This document shows positions 35,798-46,229 of a stretch of 54,014 nt of DNA, in pieces. The stretch is from Gnetum montanum (taxonomy: Eukaryota; Streptophyta; Gnetopsida; Gnetales; Gnetaceae), in NCBI GenBank assembly GCA_015680685.1, contig MNCI01015547.1, positions 20,781 through 74,794 on the forward strand, in the 5' to 3' direction. How positions within the stretch are numbered: position 1 is the stretch's first letter; the number at the start of each line of letters is the position of its first letter. The translations under genes and the position numbers were made by a program. The notes under the pieces are model-generated. The model did no database searches. It was not told the DNA's origin and saw only the letters and a program-made list of their open reading frames with translations.

Positions 35798-36059
35798 TTG
35801 GAAAATAAGGATGCATCTTCAAAGAGCCACCACCATTCCAACGAATTAAAGGAGAGAATGGGAACCGAGAAGGGCCTTAGTTAGAGGGAACACTTTGGTT
35901 CTTTAACCAGTGCTTGCAGCCCAATTTTTATTTCATCTAAGGGGTGTGCTTTGAATCCTCACTTTTGTTTTTTTTTTTTGTGTTTTGTGTTTTTATGTGT
36001 GGGGACCACACCATGCAAAGACTTCTTTATTTTTATTGTCTCAACTTCCGAGGAATGGG

Positions 36060-36300
36060 TAACATCGGAACGGTAAGAAAAATCAAGAAGAAAACAACCA
36101 AGCACCCAAGTGAATGACCAACACAAAAGCATCAAGTTCCCTTGAAGCCACACCCATTGCTATCCTTGAGTCCTTTCTTAGTTTGAGAAATGCCCAGTCA
36201 CCAATTTGTTAAAGTTCTTATTAGACAGGGAGCTGTACATTTCCAAGCCAAGGGAAACCGTAGACTTGATGGATGGATGGATGAAGTGATCTCATTTCCT
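36060..36300 (-). pseudogene. Decayed membrane-segment ORF of element C
   Basis: No long open frame, but pieces translate to VSLGLEMYSSL, LVTGHFSN and ASRELDAFVLVIHLGAW, matching the ORF of element B at 21809-22108 in order and spacing. Frame changes and a TGA after LGAWLFSS interrupt it. Confidence 0.5.
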
Positions 36301-36630
36301 ATCATATCAAAAGGAACATACCTTAGTATCAACAATGTAACTTAAAGGTAAAAACCAAACATTAGCAATTAATGAAAAACAGTTCATCCCATCGGCCTGA
36401 AGACTTATTGGGTGATGAACTTACATGATGGATGACACACACACACACACACACAAAATAGAAAAGTATAACGATGGTGTAAAACAAAAACATCAAAAGT
36501 TAAAGAAAGTTGTAAAACAAAAATGTGAAAAAAAAATCGAAAAAGAACTGAGGGCCCCATATGGTTAGCATAGGTGGCCATCTCCCCCATGACTGAATTG
36601 GAAGGGAGAGATCCGAAATAGTGAGCATGG

Positions 36631-37870
36631 TTAACCGCTAGTAGAAGCGCGACTGGCACTGGCTGGTGCAGATTCACGGAAGGGTTTTGTTTATTGTACA
36701 TTAACCGATAACCTTTTATCTAGGCTATCAGGCTTATATATCATCATGGCTCCGGAGGAAAAGGTAGTATGAATAATGTAAGGTCCTTCCCACAAGGTCT
36801 GAAACTTCGTACATTGGGGTACATGCGTGGGGTTCCAGTAAAGAACCTTATCTCCTGGTTTATATCTAAGCCTTCGGATCCTTAAATCATGTTGTTGTTT
36901 ACTGTGTGCTTTGTGTAACTCATTTAACGACAGTGCAACTAATCGATTCTCATTTAACACATTTAGAGTTGCCAGTCGTTGTTTTTGTGCTACGTCAAGA
37001 TCCAGGTGAAGCTCGCAAGCCATGGATAGTGTACGAAGTTCACTCTGTATAGGCATTTTTGGAAGTTTCTCGTATACTAGCTCATAGGGAGAATATCCTG
37101 TAGGGAGTTTCTTGGTGGAACGGTATGCCCAAAGAGTGTCATTCAACTTCGTGTTCTAGTCTCACCTAAATTTGCTAATTGTTCGTGTTAATATTCTGGT
37201 AATCTCCCTATTAGTAACTTCAGCTTTTCCATTAGCTTGGGGATGGTAAGGTGTGATCATTTTATGCTCAACCCCTAAGCGTTGCATCAATTTTCTAAAG
37301 GTTGCGCCTGTAAAATGCGTTTCATTGTCAGAAATAAGTGCACGTGGCACACCAAACCTGTTAATGATTTGTTGCTGTACAAATCGGGCAGCTGTAGACG
37401 ATGTGCAATCTGTTACAGCAGCTGCTTCAACCCATTTGGTTAAGTAATCAATAGCAAAAATTATATATGCTTTCCCGTTGGACATTGGTGTAATCGGTCC
37501 CATGAAATCAATCCCTCAAATTTCAAAGGGTTCCAGAGGTTGAATCCATTGTTGTGGATCCTCCATCCTAGTAGTCATTCCCCCATCACGTTGGTAGCAC
37601 TCGCAGGATTGAGCAAAATGATGGGCATCCTGAAATAGCGTTGGCCAATAATATCCTGCAAGCAGAATTTTAGTGGTCGTTCATCTCCCAGCATAATGAC
37701 CCCCACAAGGGCCGTCATGAGCATCCTGGAGAACTTTTAGTTGATCTTGATCGAGAACACACCATCGAACTAGGCCATCAGAGCAGACTTTATAGAGTTG
37801 TCCCCCAATTTCCATGAAGTGTTTGATGTTGTGAAGAAACTGTTGTTTCTTCCTAAAGTCTAATTTCTAT
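36631..37870 (-). pseudogene. Integrase region of element C
   Basis: The N-terminal zinc-binding part reads AHDGPCGGHYAG and then SCECYQRDGG (37720-37580), where the second Cys is one residue earlier than in the usual CxxC. The catalytic core at 37162-37503 has all three acidic residues in context: D in GIDFMGP, D in ISDNETHFT and E in NGKAEVTNREI. The C-terminal part at 36691-37146 has LPTGYSPYELVYEKLP and KVLYWNPTHVPQ. There is no chromodomain. In-frame stops at the Trp codons of E-I-[W]-G and FR-[W]-D-[W]-NTKLN, and at a CAA codon (36691-36693), are all explained by single transitions. The frame ends with TAA at 36633-36631. Confidence 0.9.
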
Positions 37871-38300
37871 GGCATTTGTTGGGAAGTAAGATAAGTGAGA
37901 ATGCTGCTATACCAATTTACGTCCGTGGGTTGATTATTTATCACACCAGCAAAGAGGGTTTCATTAGGAAAATGGTCAAATACTGTGTATTCGTCCTCTT
38001 TTTTGTCCCATCGTAATCGAGATAGGTGATCGGCGACAACGTTCTCGGTGCCCTTGTGATCTACAATAGTTAAATAGAACTCCTGAAGAATCACCAACGA
38101 ACGTATGATACGTGGGCTAACCATTGGCTTATTCATAAGGAACCTAATTGCACTATGATCTGTGTGGATATATACCTTGTAACCCAATACATAGTGCCTA
38201 AACTTATCCAGTGCAAACACAACAACCATTAATTCTTTTTCTGTAGTTGTGTAGTTAAGTTGTGCACCAGTAATACTTTTACTGGCACAATGGATGTAAT
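37867..38300 (-). pseudogene. RNase H domain of element C
   Basis: The frame at 37867-38229 shows VVVFALDKFRHY, YKVYIHTDHSAIRFL and VDHKGTENVVADHLSRL, the standard RNase H blocks of Ty3/gypsy pol. It would degrade the RNA strand after reverse transcription. The frame is the same as for gag, RT and integrase. Confidence 0.9.
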
Positions 38301-38493
38301 AAGGTTATTTTTGTTCATCTAATTATGTCAGTACAGCTCCTAAAGCATAATTGGATGCATCGGTCATGATATGAAATGGTCTGGACCAGTCGGGTGCTTG
38401 TAGAATGGGAGTTTCCACAAGCCTCTGTTTGAGAGCTTGGAATGCTTATTCACACTCCCTAGTCCATTCAAATGGTGTATCTTTCTTTGTTAA

Positions 38494-39246
38494 TTATACC
38501 AACGGTTTGGCGACTTTTGAAAAGTTCGCAATAAACCTCCTATAGTAGCCAGTGTGTCCAAGGAATGACCTCACGTCTTTAATGGTTTCTGGTTGTCGGG
38601 TAATTCCTTGGATGACTTTAATTTTTTCTGGGTCAACTTCGATTCCTGATTGTGAAATTTTGTGCCCCAACACGATGCCCTCTTGAACCATCAAATGGCT
38701 CTTTTGCCAGTTGAGCTTAAGGTTGGTTTCAACACATCATTTCAATACTTGCTCTAACCGGTTGAGGGCTTGATCAAAGCTCGTTCCATAGGTGGAGAAG
38801 TCATCCATGAAGACTTCTACTCCATTGCCTATTTGTTGTTGAAAAATACTTAGAACTAAGCGTTGGAACGTGGCAGGTGCATTACACAAGCCAAAAGGCA
38901 TTTGTTTGTATGCAAATGTCCCCCAAGGACTAGTGAATGTTGTTTTGGCTTAGTCTTCTGGAGCAATGCGTATTTGGTTATACCCGCTATATCCATCTAG
39001 AAAACTATAATAGCGATGCCCTACTATAGTGTCTAAGACTTGGTCCACAAATGGCAATGGGAAGTGGTCTTTGAATGTTGCCATATTTAATAGCCTAAAA
39101 TCTATACATACCCTCCATTTACCTCCCTTTTTCGGTATGATGACAAGAGGGCTAACCCATTCGCTGTCAGTAATAGGGTAAATGAACCCGGCCTTGACGA
39201 GTTGTTCTAGTTTCTTCTTAACAATTTGTTTTAGTTTTGGGTTCAA
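38494..39246 (-). pseudogene. Reverse transcriptase of element C
   Basis: The frame at 38950-39246 starts MNPKLKQIVKKKLEQL and contains WVSPLVIIPKKGGKWRVCI, HFPLPFVDQVLD and GYSGYNQIRIAPED. The catalytic box is FMDDF (near 38810), typical of the Athila branch. After a stop, the frame at 38494-38694 has QEGIVLGHKISQSGIEVD and VRSFLGHTGYYRRFI (thumb). Only point stops separate the pieces. Confidence 0.92.
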
Positions 39247-39252
39247 TCATCT

Positions 39253-40287
39253 CTAGGGTTGTTTGCGAGGTTTCATAGAAGGTTCTTTATAAATTCTATG
39301 TTGGCATATCCGAGGATCTATTCCAGTTAGTTCAGGATACGACCAGGCAAAGGTGGCTGACCACTTGTTTATCACCTTTAGCAAACTTTCTTTTTGCGTG
39401 GACACGAGCTTTGCGTTGATGATCACCGGTTTTCCATTTTTAAGGGTCACGTATTCCAAACCGGTGGGTAATGGTTTTAACTCTAGGGGCTCTTGTTTAA
39501 ACTCCTCAGGAATCTCCAACTCCCCCCAATTAATATTTTCAGAGTTAAGGGCTGGAAGTTGGCAGCGAACTTGCTCCAATAGGTCTGCGCTTTTAAGGTA
39601 AGCACTAGTTATTCCCTCAGCTAGTTCCATGCAGGTAGTTGGTTTGCTATCATTATCAACTATCAGCCACTGGATGTCTTCTCGTTGTGTGGCTTTTGTA
39701 TATAGGCACTTTTGTATATTAATGTCCTGTGCACACCGGTTGCATGTAGGCAATGTTAAACTTCATATTACCCATGATTTCTGCATGCAATGACACCCTG
39801 TGTCACTATATACGATGCATGAAACTCTTTTCCTCTCAATTTTCCCAAATGTATTTATCTTGGATATTTCTAGGGAAAGGTTACGAATTCCTAAGCGGGC
39901 ATCGATTGTATTTAGCCAGGCCCTTCCCATGATAATTGGGAAATCCCCTTTGTCATTATTTATTTCAATTACTAGGAAATCCGCTGGATATGACCACCCA
40001 CCGACAGTTGTGACGATGTCTTCAACTTGTCCCAGAGGAACAGTGATGGAATGGTCAGCCAGTTCAAGGGAAACGTTGCTCTTCTTGAGTGGAGGCAGGT
40101 TCCATGTCTTATACAATTTTTGTGAGATTAAGTTAACACCGGAACCTGAATCGAGAAGAGCCTTATGGGGTTCATTCCCGACGACTTGAAGGTAAACTAA
40201 GGGGACTCCTGGATCTGATAATTTCTTTGGAAGGTGGCCAACTTTGATCCAGTCAGTTACTGTATGCGTTAACATAACTGTGTGCAT
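39253..40287 (-). pseudogene. Protease and protease-RT linker of element C
   Basis: The frame at 39763-40287 contains ALLDSGSGVNLISQKLYKTW, with the D-S-G catalytic triplet of aspartic proteases, and further on FPIIMGRAWLNTIDA, which matches the flap/second-motif end of gypsy proteases. This enzyme cuts the Gag-Pol polyprotein. The frame at 39253-39753 is the linker to RT, ending in SWSATFAWSYPELTGIDPR-like sequence. Both frames are in phase with RT. Confidence 0.9.
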
Positions 40288-40761
40288 TGGACGTGATTTC
40301 GTTGCTGGAAGATTTCCCGAAACTGCGTTAGGTGTGGAGGTGTTAGGAGGCTCAACTGCTTGTGAAGGTGAGGGCTTAGTTGGATTGTTGGTCCTAAGGA
40401 ACGGTCTTTTTGGTGAACGATTGTTAGTACCAACTGAGGTTGAAGGTTTAGGGGCCCTCGCGGTATTGGGTTGTCGTAGCTGAGTGGGATTTACTCTAGG
40501 CTTTGTTGGGGCAGTGGATGGTGCAGCTGTAGGTGCAAGAGATGCGGATGAACTTGGAGGATGTTGTGGGTATGGGACATTCCCCGAAGGAGGGGGAGTC
40601 TGAAAATATTCCTGAACTTGGTAGTAACATGGAGGTTTTATGTGACCCGTGAAGTTACCTGGAGGAACTGGCTGCTGTACATAATATCGATGAGAATCAG
40701 ATTGCCGGTAAGGGTATTGCTATTTTGGCAATGGCATCCCCCATGACTGTGGGTATTGTCA

Positions 40762-42689
40762 TTACTGATGTTGTCCAACGGGCTGTGGAGGCATTCCACT
40801 TGGATAATATGTTAGTGGTTGGTGGAACTGCCTTGGGTTACCTTGTGGATAAGGTAACCTTCGGAGTGTTTGCCGTTGGTTAAGTCTTGGATTTAATGCA
40901 TACACCCCAGACTCCTGCAGATGTGAGATAATAGGACAACATCCCTTAGGATGGTCATAGTAGCAGACCTCACATCCACTATCATTGTCTGAATCAGAGG
41001 TTATAGCCACATCAGAGTTAGTGATTTTTCCCTTACCCTTGTTATGTGCAGGGCTTAAATCTCTCCACTTTTTCTTTCCTTTGTCACTACTTTGCTCAAC
41101 CTTAGACTCTTCTACAATTTTCAAGACTGTTTCTATTCATGAGTCTAAGGAATCCCACATTTGGTCTACCTTAGCCGATACCTCGGTTGTTAACTTTTGG
41201 ATCGGAACGGTTTTCCAATTCACCAACTCTTCGAGTGGTGACTCATCCTCCTCATCACAGAATTTCACTCCCTTCTTGCGAAGGGAGGGATCGCGGTTGT
41301 ATTCTTCCGCACTTTCTCTCTTCCGTAGCTCACCCTCTTCTTGTGCTACTTGTTCCAACAAGCTTTCAACTTCATGGGCTCTTAGTTGGGAGAGTCTCCC
41401 TTGGGCGTAAGTCCCAAGAGTTCTTCTCGTTTCATTTCTTAGCCCATCCACGATGTGGCGAAGTTGATCCCGCTTGGCGTACCCATGGCTCGGGCAACGA
41501 TGTAGTAGTGTATAGTAACGGGCCATGGTAGCATCCAAGGGTTCATGAGTACCTTGTTTCCAGCCTTGGATTTGCTTACACAAATTGGACACTCTGGAGT
41601 ACGTCTGATATTTGTTGTTGAACAATTCAAGCATCGTACTCCACCTCCTGATGGTTTCCGGTTCGAAGGACCGGTACCAGCTCTCTGCTTCTTTGGTGAG
41701 TGTCCTTGGGAACAACTTAAGCTTCTGCCACTCACTATTAATGTTCTGCAAAGCACATGCATCATGAGATGCCTGCAAATGATTTTGCGGATCAGCATTG
41801 TATCCCCCTTCAAACCGTGGGATATTGTTCATGTCTAATCGCTTGATCCGAATGTCCTTTAAATGCCTTGTGGGAATCCTAAATGCCTCTGTTATGTCAA
41901 GCATACTTTGGGTTGCGAGTAGGGGTTCGTCATGATCGTCTCTTTCATGATGTCTATGATGTCTTCGTGGTGGTTCCCTACTCTCCCTATGTCCTTGCCC
42001 TTGTCCTAACTCCTCTCGACCTTCCTGTCGAGGCATTTCATCTTCCTTTTTACTTTTACTCTCTCTGTTATGCTCACAATGGTTGCGCCTAGATGTGGAA
42101 GGAGAGTGTGAATGGTGAGATGAAGGAGAAGAAGAAGGGGATCCATTACCATGGCGATGTTTCTTACCTTCTCTTCGGCTGCTTCAGCCCCGATCATTGT
42201 AACGATCTAAGTGTCCGTCCTTAGTGTGAGTAGTTGTTCCTACCGTGAATAGTTGGTGCTCACGATGAACAGAGCCTGTAGCATGTACAGTTGATCAAAG
42301 GCCCTGATGTTTAACCTCTTCACCAGAGTGAGGAGGAGGAACATCATTTTCTAAGAAACCCATTGTGAGGGGTTCCTCGTATCCTATTTCACTAATGACG
42401 TGGGGGACCTTGCCCTTCAATAATGAATGTTGGCTCTCCTGCCTTGCATCCCGAATATGTTGGGCATTTGTGGGATGATAATCCATTATGTCATAATCAT
42501 CCAGAACGTATTCCGCAATCAGTTCTTGCATGCCAGTCTGTGCTAAGGCACGGAAAAGCATGGTAGCGGCAGATCTATCTCGGGGTAACACGATGTTACC
42601 TTGCAGATCTCTCCATCGCAATTGTTCATCTTGATGAAAAATAAAAGTAAAGTCAGGGACATACTCATCAGGATGAGTATATGTGACCT
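40762..42689 (-). pseudogene. Gag region of element C
   Basis: Open pieces at 42295-42621, 41137-42036 and 40762-41124 are all in the same frame. The N-terminal piece has HQDEQLRWRDLQGNIVLP and YHPTNAQHIRDAR. The 299-codon piece has the capsid-like core (RFEGGYNADPQNHL, SWYRSFEPETIRRWSTML, QGWKQGTHEPLDATMARYY). After a TGA that fits an Arg codon CGA, the last piece has the knuckle-like CEVCYYDHPKGC. The true N-terminus is missing: positions 42691-42791 are an inverted copy of another part of gag. Confidence 0.9.
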
Positions 42690-42792
42690 NATGAGCACCA
42701 ACTATTCACGGTAGGAACAACTACTCACACTAAGGACGGACACTTAGATCGTTACAATGATCGGGGCTGAAGCAGCCGAAGAGAAGGTAAGN
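42690..42792. other. Inverted gag patch bounded by single Ns (likely assembly artefact)
   Basis: Undetermined bases stand at 42690 and 42792. The 101 bases between them are the reverse complement of about 42164-42264 in the same element with at most one difference at the edge. This breaks colinearity with the gag start of element D, where this place encodes the first 30 or so residues. The simplest explanation is an erroneous gap fill. Confidence 0.85.
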
Positions 42793-42900
42793 CCATTAAT
42801 TATGTTCTTAATTAACTGATTAACCCTAAGGTTCATTTAAAGCTCACAACGATGTGAGTGATATCCCTTATGTTCAATTGGTGTAAAAAAAACACTTAGT

Positions 42901-42917
42901 CCCCGGCAATAGCGCCA
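42901..42917 (-). other. Primer binding site of element C (tRNA-Asp type)
   Basis: The plus strand reads CCCCGGCAATAGCGCCA against the tRNA-Asp end CCCCGGCAACGGCGCCA. The only change is CG to TA, as produced by deamination of a methylated CpG on both strands. Confidence 0.9.
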
Positions 42918-42918
42918 A

Positions 42919-43746
42919 TGATGAGTGGCGAGGTACCCCTACACTCAACCATACGAATACGAGCATGTACGTGCGATCCGATCAAACTCCACAGACTAAA
43001 TGCCTTAACGCCACAAGAAACACTTGGGGTTAATCGTTCGTTGTCTTCCCAGGCTTGCTTGTATGTGTCACGGTGTATGGTTAGGCAAGTCTGAGGTATG
43101 TGGTTTTTCTGGTATTTTTCGGTTTATCTCCTAAGCTATGAGGGAAAGGGTGAAGAAACTAACTAACTCTAGCTAATGTCCTAAGTCTAAATTAACTAGC
43201 GTCAGCATCCATTCCCACTTACCGGATACACCCTGAACTATGCAACTGTGGCTACCAAACGCTAATCGTTGCTGGGATCACCACACGTAACGCAAGTGCT
43301 CGAAGTGGTCGTACTGAGGCACCAATTTATCCTAAGTGTGATAAGTAGCCGATTCCTTGATTAGCCGTACACATCCATAGATGCTCGTAATCAAGTCGTA
43401 CTCATGTGCACTAGGAAAGCAATAAATAACAACATTAATTAAAACCATGTACTGCAAGGTTTATCCAATCAAGTTCGTCTTTATTTCCGTACACAACTTG
43501 TGTTCAGGTTACAAAGTTGCTTGAATAAAGAACCGTTTACTCTAGGACTCCTACTGCGGGCACATGGGAAAAATTGTAACTCTGGAGGGATCAAACTGCC
43601 AGAGCTTCGCTACTTCTAGCCAGGATTGGGAAATGAGGCGAGTGCCGCCTCTTATTTATAGATATGGAGGCGGACCGCGATATCGCGTACGTGATATCGC
43701 AGGGAAAGAAGCGATATCGCGGCACAGTGCATGTTGCGTCTCATCA
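42919..43746 (-). repeat. 5' LTR of element C (828 bp)
   Basis: Plus-strand start TGATGAGTGGCGAGG, end TTGCGTCTCATCA. Only one hairpin unit remains (43342-43417), a hybrid with the outer arm of unit 3 and the middle and apical stems of unit 1, as expected from unequal recombination between units. TATA box at 43660-43654 (minus); palindrome array at 43676-43732. Confidence 0.95.
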
Positions 43747-43751
43747 ATAGG

Positions 43752-44500
43752 GGATGAGGTAAAATGCGAATTTGAAAGGTGATGAATGGAAAAATGTTGG
43801 TTTCACATGTAGTCAAATTTTTATAATTTGGATTGTGACAACTAAAAACATCAATGGCTAGAACACCAAGGGGTCCATAGGTACACAGTGTGACCCTACA
43901 TCTATGTGAGGACCTGCTAGAGGTGGAGATAGGATGCCTTGAATAGTCTTGTCGATTGAACAGGGGCTTATCAAATGCAACCAGGGTGCAACATAGTTAG
44001 CAATGATGATAATGCAAAATGATGCTAAGTGTCACGTGATGTCAACAAGGGTGAGCGTAGTTAAAGATTTCAGTGAAAATGAAGGTTCCAACGTGCAAGG
44101 ATCATCACCCAAGTGTAGTTATGCTGTCATAGCTATGAGGATGTCTAGCTATCAAGACTAACATTTTTTCATAATTCTTGTGCCTACTGGGTTGGCTGCT
44201 ATAGTGTGCAGTGGGCTACAATGGCTTCTTATGTCCTGTGATGAGCTACATTGGTATGCAAATTTACCTTTCTCTAGTTCACTAGTGCGCCTTTGGTTTA
44301 TTTATGTTTTGATTTTTTCCATCTTTGAATTTGTTAACTTGCCCGATTCTCAAATTTTTCAACCCCAAAAATGTAGAGGGCTGGGGTATTTATAGGGCTA
44401 GGTTTCACAAAAAATGTAGGATGGCTACCACATGGCAAAGGGAACAATTGGAACAATGCTATCACCCAACTATGCTCTACATTGAAGCTAGTGGTGTTAT
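43752..44500. other. Sequence right of element C without recognised genes
   Basis: No protein motif or RNA gene is recognised. Scattered AGCGTAGTTA and CTATGCT motifs announce the hairpin array that follows. It probably belongs to the untranslated or LTR part of relic G. Confidence 0.35.
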
Positions 44501-45240
44501 GCTCTACTAGACTCTGTGAGACTACAAGACTATGACTATGCTATTAACTACATGTTTGTGTGCTAAGAGGACCTTAATGTACTTGAAAAAATGCAGCTTT
44601 GGAGACTATGCTTTGAGACTACACTATCCATTGTCTTGCATGGGGTCAAGCGTAGTTATAATTTAGGAGACAAAAGGGAATACAACAAAGATGCATTTTG
44701 CTAACTACACTTGTGAAAGGTGAGTTGAAACTAAGTTAAATGTTGATGCTATGTTGTGGAGGTCTTTGGAGGCTGTTCTAGCTAACTACACTTGACTATG
44801 CTCCAAACTGGGGGAAAGCATAGTCCCACACTTAGAAACAATTTTGCAAAAAATGGTTGTGTGCTGATTATGCTCTCCACGAGTGGTAAACTAAACTCCT
44901 GACTAGGGATGAGTGTAGTCCCAACACTTGTCTAAATTTTCAGAGACTGGCTTTTGGTTGACTATGCTTAACTACACTCTAAGCTAGTGGAGAGTGTAGT
45001 CTCAACAATTAGAAAATCTACAAAAATTGAGCCTTTATGCTAACTATGCTTGACTATGCTCTAGGATAGTGGAGAGCATAGTCTTAGTAGTTTGAAAATT
45101 CTATAGCTTCTAGCTTCACAATGAAACTTGGGAAAAATTTCAAAACTGGCTTTTTTGTTGACTATGCTCTCAACTAGGTTAACTATGCTCTAGGGAAATG
45201 GAGAGTGTAGTCCTAGCACTTAGAAAAATTTGTAGAAAGT
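44500..45240 (-). repeat. Tandem array of GACTATGCTCT hairpin repeats
   Basis: At least five units, about 90-115 bp apart, each contain GACTATGCTC-like sequence, a short spacer with GTGGAG, and the inverse AGAGCATAGTC. The clearest is at about 45052-45082 (GACTATGCTCTAGG..GGAGAGCATAGTC). Between units lies a TAG.AAATTT..AAA..GGC linker. Single similar motifs recur at 50565-50610 and 50700-50750 on the other side of relic G. No coding role is seen. Confidence 0.75.
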
Positions 45241-45917
45241 GGCCTCATGTTGACAAATTCGCAATCAATATACTATAGTGAAAATTTGGTGGTGTTTCAT
45301 TAGTCACTTTTGTTGATGGCTAGAGAAGTGGCCTAGAGACATCAACAAAGAATAACAAAACACCATAGTAGGCCTAGCACCAACATTACTCTTCGGTACC
45401 TGATTGAACATTGTTGCACCATGCTCAAGAGTGATGTGGATAGTAATATGTTGGGATTAAAAAGTGTAGGTAATGTGCTGAGGATAAGAGACGAGATAAG
45501 GTGTAAAAAAGATGTCATGATGTAGGACACAAAGTCAGCATGACTGATGATGAACATGGTACTAGAGTGGCTTACCTACGAAAATGTTGACCTCATTGGA
45601 GTGCTCATGAGAGAGTTAGTGTGGATTCATAGCTAGAATAGTTGTGAAATTGTAGCATTGTTGATTTGCTTGGGGACATGATTTTTTCCCTTTTTTATCT
45701 TTTTATTTTTTACTTTTTTATTACGAGGTAGGGATGTGCACTCTTGAGAGGTTTAGCTAATCTAATCATGCACATTAGAATGATGTGGTGACTTGTTGCT
45801 GTGATGAGATGTGTCTTTGCACGATGACTTGGGACTTCATCTTGCAAACACAACTCTGACAAGACAAGAAAAACACATAATACATAATGCAAATAAAATG
45901 TTAAGGGAAATGATGTT

Positions 45918-46106
45918 ATGAGTGCTCCAAAGATTGTGCCAGTTGCAATTGTTCAAATAGCTAGTAAAATGCCTAGAGACAATGATGCTGCAAGTGCTTC
46001 AAAGACCAAATTGATGGCAAGAGCTCCAAAAGCTAGTAAAATGGTGAGGGGCCAAGATGCTACAAGTGCTCCCAAGGCTAAGTCGATTGTAGGTGCTCCA
46101 TTCTAG
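45918..46106 (+). other. Short ORF with a 72-bp tandem repeat
   Basis: A 62-codon frame made largely of two copies of a 24-residue module (ASKM.R..DA.SA.K.K...AP) with DNA copies at about 45959-46030 and 46031-46102. It is basic and Ala/Ser/Pro-rich. No family is recognised. It may be a repeat artefact in the untranslated region of relic G or a fragment of a larger repetitive protein. Confidence 0.3.
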
Positions 46107-46229
46107 GACTACAGTATCCTTGCCCACGTGGTGTAGAAAAAAGTAGGGTGGAGGGAGGGGAGTTAGAGTTATACTCACTCGCTTGCAGAATTATGCATGG
46201 CTAATTGTGAATCCAATTTAAGGTCTTCA

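Larger units (their letters stand above)
34654..36630 (-). other. Post-pol region of element C
   Basis: About 2 kb between pol and 3' LTR. It has the polypurine tract at 34662-34654, a conserved block around 35044-34960 (GTGTGTGCAGATGACAATC and TTGGAATGGAGCAGC) that also occurs in A (850-920), the tail ORF at 35534-35797, the decayed membrane-segment ORF (36300-36070) and an (AC)n microsatellite near 36437-36458. Confidence 0.65.
33547..43746 (-). mobile_element. Element C: complete Athila-like retrotransposon, TSD ATAGG
   Basis: A 10200-bp element on the minus strand: 5' LTR 43746-42919, primer site 42917-42901, gag-pol about 42689-36631, env-like region about 36300-35534, polypurine tract 34662-34654, 3' LTR 34653-33547. 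Perfect target duplications ATAGG lie at 33542-33546 and 43747-43751. The LTRs are much alike outside an indel region. All recognised gag-pol blocks are in one frame. It is a younger relative of A and D and a sister of B. Confidence 0.96.

Noticed and set aside
36405-36701. 98-codon frame overlapping the end of element C pol
   Set aside because: Crosses the pol stop and an AC microsatellite; it is a continuation of the pol tail and not a separate gene.
41187-41531. Several 60-140-codon + strand frames over element C gag (40985-42092)
   Set aside because: Antisense shadows of the gag-pol frame, whose codon pattern keeps the opposite strand open.
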